Shown: one piece after another, positions 55,704 to 64,000 of the stretch | Layout of the letters: every line of letters begins with the position of its first letter | Numbering within the stretch: position 1 is the first letter of the stretch | Origin: Euptelea pleiosperma | Lineage: Eukaryota; Streptophyta; Magnoliopsida; Ranunculales; Eupteleaceae | NCBI GenBank assembly: GCA_035048495.1 | Contig: CM068549.1 | Location: forward strand, 10,278,000 to 10,341,999 | Length of the DNA: 64,000 bases | Reading direction: 5' to 3' | Notes under the pieces: model-generated | The model's input: only the letters and a program-made list of their open reading frames with translations | Database searches by the model: none | Told to the model about the DNA's origin: nothing | Program-made: the position numbers and the translations under genes

Positions 55704-57848
55704 CTTACATTGACAAGGCAAGTAACAACCCACAAGTCATGAGTCCGTTGCCCGGACCATATGTCTTCATTCCTTAATTGGACCTGTGGGTCAATGCCCT
55801 GAATAATGTCTCACAACCAATCATCGTTATCAAAATATTAGTAATAACATGTGAAACTAGAGTATGTAATAGTTATAAAAATTTTATCCAACCAATGGAG
55901 AAATCCACAAAAAAATATTACAAATGATTCCCAATATCAACCACGTCAACATGTTTCTAGTTCTTCAAATTTCTGAAAATTTAACCAATAACATTCCATA
56001 CAAAAAGGATATGAAATCAAAACAAGTCTATATAATTTCTAATAGTAATCATGATAAGAATCATGTATCCTCCGAGAATTCCCTATGTTTAACATTTTCA
56101 TCCCCGATCATTTCGACTTCTCCCAATTGTCCATCATAATCTGAAACGTCAGTCGGTATAAACAGTGAGCCAAGGCCCAGTAACAACATGGGTATTCCAA
56201 ACAGTGACAATAGGAAAAATTTATTCTACACTACTCATGTTATATAGCATGGCAGCATCGACATTTTCAGCATTATCATTGGACAAAAATAGCATACGAA
56301 ATAGCGATTTTTTTTTTCTTGCCCACCAAGGGTAGCACTCCCACCAGGGGTAATATCCCACCAAGGGTAATGATCCCACCAAGGAAATCCCTGCGGGGTT
56401 TACAACATCGGACCAACTGTATTCCCACCTTCATAAGATATGCTCACACAGTAATAATATCACTACAACAACATGGAATGCCAATATCATTTCAACAATA
56501 TTCAACGGTAACGATTCAATCATGTGTTCATGCACATACACTAGCAGCAAGTATGAACTTACACTACGATCAACGTTAAGAACACCTACATGTTTTTGGA
56601 TGTGGGTTCTTATAGTGCGGTACAACGGCGTATGGTTAGTTTAGGTTCGTCTTCTCCGTCTCCTTATTTGTTTCAGCGCTTCGTCTTGATCTCTTTCCTC
56701 CTTCTCTTCCTTGTCCATTTTTCTTCCACCCTTCAAATGGTAGGGTGTCAAGCCTATTTGTTCCCCCCGTTTTTGAATTTTTCCCCTTATTGGTTATTAA
56801 TGTTTTCCAAATCAAGGTGTTGGAAAATAATTCCCTTTTTACATAACGTTTGAGTGATTAGTAGGGAAACTTCTCTCAATTAAAGGTTATTGGGTATCTT
56901 TTTATAATAGGTATATATGGTATTGGTTGCATGAGGTCCTTTCTTAATTTGTCAAGGGTACTTACTATTTATCTTCTTCCTTCTTATTTCCTTGTAGTGT
57001 TATATACTAAAATTCAACTGATCATTTATTTGCTCAGATCGTATGGTGCGGATGGTGCTCCATGTATACTCGTCCAGCCTCTCTAATTGGTAAGTTATCA
57101 TGCACGGTTTCTGGTTATTGACTAGTGTTGCGGCCCATAAGGTAAGTCCTCATTTGTTAATCAGTATGTGGTTCTATTAGGTCTCTTGCATAATTCAACA
57201 TTCCACCATTTATATTAAATGTCTTGAATAGGTCCAGCTTTATGGTAATTTGTCTAGGTTTCCTTTTTATGGCTTATGCATTTGTTGGTCTTTCCTTCTA
57301 CAGGTGGAATAGTTTAATTCACTTACTTAGATTCTCATCCCAAACAAGGTGAAAACGTGTAGGGTAGATTTAGTTTCAGGATTTCGGGTCCAGTCATCAA
57401 CTCAGTCATCATTAAATTGTTGTTGGTGTCCAAAAGGTTTGTGTGAGTTATTTGGTATGGTGTAATTTGATTATGAAGATTATTCGAATAATATTATGCA
57501 TTACTGCTGTAAGGTGTTAGGGAGGAATGAACCATGTGACATAATTATTTTTGTCTATACTATTCCTTTAAGAGTTATCTTCATCTCACCAACCAAACAG
57601 TCCATAATTTATGAATGGTTTATAATTAAAGTTATTGGACAATTAAGACTTTTCACTAAATTACAACAATGCCCCTAGTTCTACTTGTGTTCAAAATGTC
57701 CCTACTTCTTATGTGACCTTAAATTTTTTTTGTTCTTACTCTTAAGTTTTTCAATGAATTTAAGTACGATCGAATTTTAAATCAGTCCAGAAGGTTGAAC
57801 AGTCAAACAAAGAGTTCAAATTAAGGAATAAAGTTTTGGGTATTACAA
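55704..57848 (+). repeat. LTR-like segment related to the 2.9-kb insertion
   Basis: Ends GGGTATTACA (57839-57848), like the end of 35821-38724, and shares a GTGAGCC(A/G)AGGCC(C/T)AGTAA block (56166; compare 36251). It has four tandem ~17-bp CCCACCAAGGGTAAT units (56322-56388). The left end is hidden by the Athila LTR. No real ORF; a T-rich stretch 56600-56860 has only fortuitous frames. Confidence 0.4.
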
Positions 57849-58330
57849 TACAAGTCGTATGGGTCCCACGGGTTATGTAGTTTGAAAAACATGTAGGCCC
57901 CAAATGCCAAATTCGATCCTACGTGTTAAATCCCCAACATAATTCGGTAGGGCCAGATACCACATCATGTGGGCCCCTACATGTTATGTGATCAATATAT
58001 TAAATGAGACCAATATGTGAGGTGGGCTTCCATATGCCACAAGTAAGTGAATCAAAGTCTCATGTGATATATGAGCATGCATGGTGTATGATGTGGTTTA
58101 CATACACCAAATCATGGCAGGTGGGAAAGTTTTCCACGTAAATGAAAGTGGGAAAGTTTTCCACGTAAAGGAAACAAAATGTTTCACGTGGGTGTGTGAA
58201 AATGTTTTCTAAAAAGTCGCGATTTTGACTTCCTAGGCAACAAGAAACGCGCGCGCGCCATTTTCTCAGTAAACGAAGGTAGCCTAATTAGACAAAAAAA
58301 CGAAGAAAAAACAGAGAGAAACCCTAAAAA
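57849..58330 (+). promoter_or_regulatory. Probable promoter region of the 5'-nucleotidase gene
   Basis: Unique-looking DNA between repeat and gene. It contains two tandem AGTGGGAAAGTTTTCCACGTA copies (58112, 58146), an adjacent TTTCACGTGGG G-box-like site (58183), and a CGCGCGCGC run (58249). No clear TATA box, which is common for plant housekeeping genes. Promoter function is inferred from position. Confidence 0.45.
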
Positions 58331-58355
58331 TGTTCAACAGCTTCGCAATGCAGAG

Positions 58356-58571
58356 ATGATTACGTCCTATTCCATGGCCTCCGTTCGAAGGCTTCTCCCT
58401 TACTGCTCTTGTCTTCACGTATCACTTTTTTCTCGCATTCTTCAACAATTTATTCATATTTGAAGTTTTTTTTTCTGGAAAAAATTAGGTTTTCTGTAAT
58501 CGTCTGTTTTCACAGAACTACGTTTTCCTTCCGTGCAGAGAACGAGTTTTTCTCCTTCAGTAGCACGAGAT

Positions 58572-58612
<41 letters not shown>

Positions 58613-59353
58613 TTCCTTACACAAATTCTCTATTTTCTTACACATTTGCGATTTATTGTATCTAGGATTCGGAGTAGGAGAATTTTGTCGAAACTTTGGT
58701 GTTCGAGTGGCACCAGAGGAAACAATTTCAAAATACGAAGACGAAGATCGGCAAGGCAACTCAGGCGTCGTGGTTCTTGAAGACGACATCGCGAAGATCC
58801 GACGCGAATTTAATGCTGCCAAACAGAGCTTTCTCAGGATTCCCGAAGCACTCAAAGAGATGTCTAAGATGAACCCCGAAGGTCAATTTTTCGTTTTGTT
58901 TTAATTCTGTTTGGTTTTATGGAACACAAGATTTCCAAGTCTAACGTTTATTATGGTTGTTATCTTGAAATTTAGGTATATATGTCAATAAGAACCTAAG
59001 ATTGGACAATATTCAGGTTTATGGCTTTGATTATGATTACACATTGGCTCATTACTCTGCTAACTTACAGAGTTTGATATACGACCTTGCAAAAGAGCAC
59101 ATGGTTAATGAGGTTAGAATCACACTGTTGTGTTGTTATTATTATAGGGTGGTAGGAATTTGAGTGAATTTGTTTGCTTTTGCGGTTTCTGTGATTGTGT
59201 CAGCTTAGGTATCCTGAGAGTTGCTTGAAATTTCAATACGATCCTGCGTTTCCCATCAGAGGTTTATACTATGATAAGCAAAAGGGATGTCTCTTGAAGT
59301 TGGATTTCTTTGGGTCTATTGAGCCTGATGGCTGCTTCTTTGGGCGTCGCAAG
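58356..59353 (+). CDS. HAD-type (subclass IG) 5'-nucleotidase-like gene, 5' exons only
   Basis: Recognisable exons: 58666-58881 (VLEDDIAKIRREFNAAK, LRIPEALKEMSKMNP), 58976-59112 (GIYVNKNLRLDNIQVYGFDY, DYTLAHYSANLQSLIYDLAK) and 59204-59353 (LRYPESCLKFQYDPAFPIRG, LLKLDFFGSIEPDGCFFGRR). Splice sites are AG/GT-type and phases agree (GAAG/GTCAAT to TTTAG/GT; GAG/GTTAGA to GTCAG/CT; AAG/GTACTC). FDYDYT is HAD motif I with its nucleophile Asp. The plant family is an NT5DC-like cytosolic-type nucleotidase, often with an organelle-targeting N terminus. A plausible first exon (MITSYSMASVRRLLPYCSC, 58356-58418, donor CAC/GTATCA) does not match the phase needed by 58666, so the start is unresolved. No further exon is found to 64000. 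Confidence 0.8.
58573..58610. repeat. (CT)n microsatellite in the first intron or 5' UTR
   Basis: About 19 CT units between the putative first exon and the exon at 58666. Such runs are common near plant transcription starts. Confidence 0.9.
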
Positions 59354-59454
59354 GTACTCTTCCTTAAAACTAGTTTGATATACGTGTACAACTTCTCGTT
59401 TAACATTTTAAAAAGTTTGAGTTCAATAACTGTGTTTTTCCTATACCAAGGAAA
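59354..59454 (+). other. Intron start after the third recognised nucleotidase exon
   Basis: GTACTCTTCC donor then AT-rich intron DNA until LINE-like sequence begins at about 59455. Confidence 0.5.
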
Positions 59455-59975
59455 TTGATGGCTACAATCTTTGGTGCTAGGAGAAGATAAAAATAAAAAC
59501 GGGGTAGGGATAATTGTAGAAAGAGATATGAAGGATTAAATTGTAGGTGTTAAGATAATAGGTGATAGGTTATTGTCAATAAAATTAATGCTAGGTGAAG
59601 AGATAAATAACATGATTAGTTCTTTTACACCCCAAGTTGGATCAGGGGAAACCATTAAGAGATAGTTCTGAGAAGACGTGGATGGATTAATTCAAGGAAT
59701 TCTTGACGGAGAAAGGATATTTAGGGGAGGGGACTTAAATGGTGGGAAAGAAATGAAATGATATTGGAGGTTGCGTAGAGGATAGGGATTTGGAGAAAGA
59801 AATGAAAATGCAAAATGTGATCCTTGAATTTGTGAATATGAGCTTGCAATAGAAAACACATCTTGAAAAGAGAGACGAATATTTAATTCCTTTAAGAGTG
59901 GGGCAACTAGGAGCTAGATAACTTTTTTTCTACTTAGGAAAAGGAATTGTCAATATGCAAAGATGATAAGGTTAT
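59455..59975 (+). pseudogene. LINE endonuclease remnant (plant RTE-like)
   Basis: Fragments in shifting frames: GYNLW, KNGVGIIVE, VKIIGDRLLSIKLM, INNMISSFTPQVGSGE, GERIFRGGDLNG, GFGERNENA and ELAIENT, then FFLLRK. Order and wording match the apurinic-type endonuclease of plant LINEs (database hits are often named craniofacial development protein 2-like). Several stops. Interrupted near 59976 and resumed near 60655. Confidence 0.65.
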
Positions 59976-60650
59976 GTTAGGAGAGATGACGTGGTGCAAC
60001 CAGGGGGTCCCTCATCTTGGGTTTAGACTAAACCTAAAGACAAACAGTCCAAGAGGGATCATAGCATTTTTGGACTTTCTCTAGGATATTTTGGTCTTAT
60101 TGGATTTTAAGGGTAACTTTGTAACTTTTCTAAGAATGGAAGATTAGGATTGAGTTGGGCAATCCAAGGGTGAGGATTGACCCAGGGTTTTGGGGTTCAC
60201 TATATATATCCCTTGTAAAGGAGTAGAAGACTTTTGCTTATTTTCTTTTGAGAAATTGTAAGAGTTGACAGTTTCTCCTCTAGTTGAGTTTTTCCCCCCT
60301 AAGTTGAGATTTGGGTTGAAGCCTTGCTTTCTTTCTACCCTTACCTTTGATTATTTCTGGTTGGGTCAATCATAGTAGGAGTTGAGACGCGTTGAGGAGC
60401 TCGCACCGGCGAACCTAGGCGGTTGAGGAGTCCCACCATATCTTTCATCTCCATCATCCATCTTGTTCTTGGTCACTGGTTTGGAGATCCCATCTTCCAC
60501 CCCTTTTATATATATATATATATATATATGCATATATGTATCATGTATGTCTGTATCTTGTTTCTTTATTTTCTATAGATTTTCGCTCTGCATCAAGAGA
60601 GTTTTGACCACACACTGATGTTTACATTGAAAGATTGAAGAGTTTAATTG
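59976..60650 (+). repeat. Solo-LTR-like insertion in the LINE
   Basis: Not LINE-like. It has a TATA box (TATATATA, 60201-60208), CCCTTGTAAAGGAG just after it, a pyrimidine-rich leader and an (AT)n run (60511-60531). This is an LTR promoter layout. Ends are not certain; TGTTAGGAGAG at 59976 is a candidate start. I could not confirm target duplications. Confidence 0.4.
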
Positions 60651-60960
60651 AAAATATTAGATACCCAAGCAAGAATAAGGTGGTGAAATCTAAAAGGAGA
60701 AAAAGCAATGTCATCTATATAGATAAATTGAAGCAAGAAAGGTGGAACTTGGAAGTAGAGACTATGGTAACGTGGGATGAAATGGCCAAATGTAATAACA
60801 TAACAGTGAAAAAGGTTCGTCGAAAATCTAAAGGGAACAGTCATTTGCATAAGAAACTTGGTGGTGGAATGATGAGGTTTAGAAGGTCAATATAGGAAAG
60901 ATGGAACTATTACAAGACCTGGCAAATGACTAGAAGGGGATTATGAAGCTCTATGAGAAG
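60651..60960 (+). pseudogene. LINE remnant, continuation
   Basis: In mixed frames: RIR-WW-LK, the DKLKQE block, WDEMAKC and HLHKKLGGG then an EEVQK-like stretch, as in the linker between endonuclease and RT of RTE-like plant LINEs. Many stops. Confidence 0.55.
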
Positions 60961-61107
60961 TTTGGCTCCCTTCCTTCCCCGTTTTGATTTTCTTTTTGCT
61001 TTGCGTAATGTGTTTTTGCTTTAGCCTTAGGTAGGTCTTCTCGACTTCCTAGGCCTTTTTGTACTTTTTGCTTTCCCTTAATAAAGTCTACACTTATAAA
61101 AAAAAAG
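60961..61107 (+). mobile_element. 3' end of an L1-type LINE with poly(A)
   Basis: T-rich 3' UTR (TTTTGTACTTTTTGCTTTCC, then CTTAATAAAG) ending in a short A9 tract at 61099-61107. Plant L1 elements end this way. It appears inserted in the RTE-like LINE, which resumes as TKTKHKAYDDIYNKL. Confidence 0.45.
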
Positions 61108-61430
61108 TGGTAACCAAGACTAAGCATAAGGCATATGATGATATATACAATAAGTTGATAGTCAAGATTGAAGAAATCAATTGGAAGCAGAAATCCAGAA
61201 TAAGGCGGTTGAAAGAGGGAGAAAACAATACCAAATTCTTTCATAAAATGGCAAGTGCGCATCGAAGACATAATCATGTAGCTCACCTCAAAATCCTAGG
61301 AAACTGGTTGGAAGATGAGGAGAGTATCAGGGAAGGGGTGGTAGGCTTTTATTCTGATCTCTATTCTGAATCTCACTCGTTTCGACCACTATTAGATGGC
61401 CTCTCGTTTGATCAGATTAGTCCTTTGCTA
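61108..61430 (+). pseudogene. LINE fragment, L1-type ORF2 linker
   Basis: VKIEEINWKQKSRIRRLKEG, ENNTKFFHKMASAHRRHNHV, GNWLEDEESIREGVVGFYSD and PLLDGLSFDQI. This is the segment before the RT domain of plant L1 ORF2. Open for over 100 codons but without a real start, and it ends where minus-strand gag/protease sequence begins at about 61431. Confidence 0.75.
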
Positions 61431-62215
61431 GTCTCGCCCTTTTGCATTTTATTTTTCCTCTCTGTGGTGTCCTTCGGTGGTAGAGGGTTCAACTTAATCC
61501 TCTTGCCTTCATAAATAAAGGAACACATGTTCGATCTGCCGAACAATGTCACATCGCGGTCATATAACCAAGGCCTACCCAGAATGATATGTCCAACATC
61601 CATGGGTACCACATTACACACAAGGTGTCCTTATAAGAAAGCTGGATAGGAACACGACACCTCTGAGAAACGGGGATAGATGAAGTGTCAACCCATGTGA
61701 CTCGATATGGCTGTGGGTGGGCGACAAGCGTCAAGTCGAGACGGGTCACTGTGCTAGAGGACACAACATTGGTGCAATTTCCACTGTCAATGATGATCTT
61801 GCAACTCTTTTCGCCACACTTGGCATAGGTATGAAAGATGGAGTTACGTCGCCAATCGTCAGTTTCCTTGATCTGGGCCAAGGCGCACTGAACAACTGCA
61901 AGCCGTGAGGTATTAGCCTCCTCACTGTCCTCGTCGCTGGGACTGGGCTCAGGATCATGGGTTTTTTTTTCAAAATCTTCATGCTCGTCTTCTTCAGTGC
62001 CCTCAATATACAGAGCCTTGGTGGGTTCTTTGGTAGGACAATGGATTGCAAAGTGTCCAAAACCTTGACACTTGTAGCAACAATTCGGCCCATTTCCTCT
62101 TGAAGTTCCACCGATCACTCCCATTCCTTTGTTATCCCCATAACTGGAAGGGGTGCTAGCATTGGCTCTAAAAGGCTGACTTCCCACATTAGGTTTAACT
62201 CCCATGTAAGGAGGC
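61431..62215 (-). pseudogene. Ty3/gypsy (chromovirus-like) gag zinc knuckle and protease fragment
   Basis: Minus strand. CCYKCQGFGHFAIHCPT (about 62080) is a CCHC knuckle (CX2CX4HX4C). An acidic linker (EEDEHEDFEKK, PSPSDEDSEEAN) follows, then the protease site CKIIIDSGNCTNVVSSSTV (61790) with its DSG. After a frameshift near 61620, DVGHIILGRPWLYDRDVTLF and NMCSFIYEGKRIKLNPLPP. This order is typical of plant chromoviruses. RT is absent; both ends are truncated. Confidence 0.85.
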
Positions 62216-62870
62216 TTGAGCCCTGTTTGGGAATGCTTCTGCAGAAGCACTGCGGAGAAGTGTTTCTACAGAAGTCCTGGAAACAGTTGCTGAGAAGCGC
62301 TTTTTTTTAGAATAGCGTTTGGCAAATAATGCTGGAGAAGTGTTGTTCTGTATGTAGAAGCTAGTATTGTTGTTTAGCAAAATCTGTTGTGAGCTTTTGG
62401 ATTCTGTCAAAATGTCAAGAATATCCTTATATTCAAAACAAGGCAGTAGTTGATATTTCGGCTAAAAATGTCAAGAATATCCTTATTTTACGTGTTGTTC
62501 GTACAATAGCAATGTATTCAAGGTTCTGTTCAAACAGGAGTTAGTTTGAATAACATTTCTTGGCTTGTTATCATAGGTTTTCGGGCAAACCATATGTTAA
62601 AACCTTCTCCAACGAAGAAAATATCTCCAAAGAATCTTAGGCTTTGCTTGGTACGCTGTAAATAAATTAATGCAAATGCATTCAATTACTATGCATTAGT
62701 TTACGGGTGCTTGGTATCAATTGACAAAAACTCCGCAAACTAATATATTGTGCTTGGTTAGTTTATGCATTGTAAATAAATGCAACCTTTTTGAAAGAAA
62801 AATTGATTCATCAGCATTTCTTGTTGGTAATATACATTGACTATTACAATTTGTACTAAAATCTAGTTTT
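62216..62870. repeat. MITE-like AT-rich repeats
   Basis: Starts GAGCCCTGTTTGGGAATGCTTCTGCAGAAGC, a style common at the ends of hAT-type MITEs, and holds (AG)AAGTG repeats to 62350. A second unit starts GCTTTGCTTGGTACGCTGTAAATAAA (62642), with an inverted partner TTTATGCATTGTAAATAAATGCAACC (62761). No target duplications are confirmed. Confidence 0.35.
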
Positions 62871-62875
62871 GATTT

Positions 62876-63280
62876 TCAAATCTTCATGACCCAAGCCACA
62901 TAACTAGCATTTTCCTTGTTCAAGTCAAATTTCTCCTTCTCGACTTTCTCATGTTGTTGTTCAAGATTAGAATGTGGGAGACAATTTTTATCCTTCTCAA
63001 CCGCCTCCTTCCGTTGTTCCAAATAAGATGCATGCAAATGATGTTCCTCTTTGACTGCCTCCTGTTGTTGTTCTTGGACGACCCTACTTCTCATCGTGTC
63101 CATGATGACTTTTCCAAGCACCAATCTCGTCTCGTTCTGATTACCCTTCTCAAGCAACCCATAGTCAATCTCCAAACTCTCCCTTTCATTCATGTACAAT
63201 TTGATATCACTCACTAGGACATCAAAAAGCTCAGCAACATTCTTGGATATATTACCTGAGAGAAACCATATTTTTTCCAA
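62876..63280 (-). CDS. Coiled-coil ORF of unknown identity (hypothetical)
   Basis: Minus strand, 134 codons from ATG 63280 to a stop at 62876. The N-terminal third is MEKIWFLSGNISKNVAELFD; then a charged, Gln/Glu/Lys-rich, probably coiled-coil stretch with two repeats of a LEQ(R/Q)(K/H)E(A/K)VEK(D/E)K type. I do not recognise the family. It could be a scrap of a transposon-associated regulatory protein or a fortuitous frame. A GG/GTAATA donor-like site lies at about 63257. No partner exon is seen. Confidence 0.3.
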   Translation of the reverse strand: MEKIWFLSGNISKNVAELFDVLVSDIKLYMNERESLEIDYGLLEKGNQNETRLVLGKVIMDTMRSRVVQEQQQEAVKEEHHLHASYLEQRKEAVEKDKNCLPHSNLEQQHEKVEKEKFDLNKENASYVAWVMKI

Positions 63281-64000
63281 TCAGATCATGCACATACACA
63301 AAAAAAATATAAATGTAGCCATGAACATAGAGATATTTGTGTAAGTTCCATTTGTCACAATGAAAGGCTAGATTCTCTATGCATGTGCTGAACGTGTGGT
63401 AGTTGACCACTCAATGGATCCCACCTAAGGGATCTCAGTCAATGTCAAATTGATCAGATTATCCTAATCATCCAAATTATCACACTTTTTGAGCACTCCA
63501 AAAAATATACAGAGTAATGTAATGGAAGAAGTAGGGAGAATGGCCTACTCCTATCCTCCCATGAGTCTTCCTCTGTCAAATGAAAAATATAGTATATATA
63601 TGCACTTGCTAACACATCTAAGTTGTATCGTTCAGAAAAATGAGAACAATTCACACGAGGAAAACTGTCATTTATCATTAAGAAGACATGTTTGACTTTA
63701 CCATCAGATTTCTAAATGCAATTTGGTCGTCAAGATCTCTACAACTGTACTAAAAAATCTGCATTAATCTGAGTCACATGCAGGTTACTCCCACACCAAG
63801 ATATGTTAGACAAGCAACTCAAGAAAATGTATAAATCAGTGCATGACAAAAGCCTATCGTATGGTCCAATTATCACAACAACAATATACAATTATCTATG
63901 AAAGTATTATATTGGACCACAAAGACACTGGTGCCATTTCCATCATCAAAACTGAAGTTGGAAGCTCCTTATGCTCTGCTAGGATGCAGGGCACAAGTAG
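63281..64000. other. AT-rich DNA, nothing recognised
   Basis: No coding match, no terminus and no repeat longer than short AT runs. It may be intron of the nucleotidase gene or unrelated spacer. Confidence 0.3.

Noticed and set aside
56590..56853. 87-codon hydrophobic open frame as a small membrane protein
   Set aside because: T-rich composition in an LTR-like repeat and no recognisable family. A hydrophobic translation is expected by chance.

Overview
This is repeat-dense nuclear DNA from a flowering plant. The evidence is plant-type Ty1/copia and Ty3/gypsy lineages, a CACTA transposon, MITEs, LINE debris and one intron-containing plant gene. I cannot name the species. I see no bacterial or organellar genes, no rRNA genes and no intact tRNA genes. 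About 57 kb of the 64 kb is nested transposable elements, and no transposon protein in the window is intact.

Layout. (1) 1-~10.6 kb: the 3' part of a SIRE/Maximus-type copia element, with broken integrase, RT and RNase H, an envelope-like ORF, a purine tract, a PPT and a 3' LTR. A 4,930-bp CACTA element (4491-9420, TSD AAT) is inserted in it and carries antisense exons of a UTP13/TORMOZ-like WD40 gene. (2) 10.6-27.1 kb: a second envelope-like ORF, split by a 14.8-kb Athila-type gypsy element (11867-26651) with paired LTRs, a PBS, gag and pol. (3) 27.4-33 kb: a solo Athila-family LTR (TSD TGTGC), an LTR-like fragment, a PPR-gene scrap and a foldback repeat. (4) 33.1-40.9 kb: an older Athila copy whose LTR is split by a 2.9-kb LTR-type insertion (TSD TTTAG) containing ~189-bp tandem repeats. 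(5) 41-51.8 kb: a minus-strand Tat-type gypsy element interrupted by another solo Athila LTR (TSD GTCAT). Its LTR holds arrays of an 18-bp palindrome-cored unit. On the other side of that LTR is a plus-strand accessory ORF of the 'putative gypsy-type transposon' class. (6) 51.9-55.7 kb: a minus-strand Athila leader plus LTR, with a 399-bp MITE (9-bp TSD). (7) 55.7-57.8 kb: another LTR-like segment. (8) 58.3-59.4 kb: 5' exons of a host HAD-type 5'-nucleotidase gene. (9) 59.4-62.2 kb: RTE- and L1-type LINE pieces, a solo-LTR-like insertion and a minus-strand gag/protease fragment. (10) 62.2-64 kb: MITE-like AT-rich DNA and a coiled-coil ORF of unknown origin.

The most unusual signal is a recurring module in three elements: an array of short palindromes, then a TATA box, then a leader, then an accessory (envelope-like or antisense) ORF. 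The palindrome differs in each case: GGTCGACC, CCAATCGATTGG, and CCAGCTGG in an 18-bp unit. In the SIRE-type element the same palindrome array also precedes the LTR TATA box. In the Tat-type LTR the array lies between two divergent TATA boxes, gag-pol on one side and the accessory ORF on the other. Separately, the Athila-family LTRs carry repeated CCGGAGTTGC/GCAACTCCGG stem-loops and a tRNA-like A-box/B-box module. Together these suggest separately promoted accessory genes in plant retroelements. That is inference from sequence layout only.
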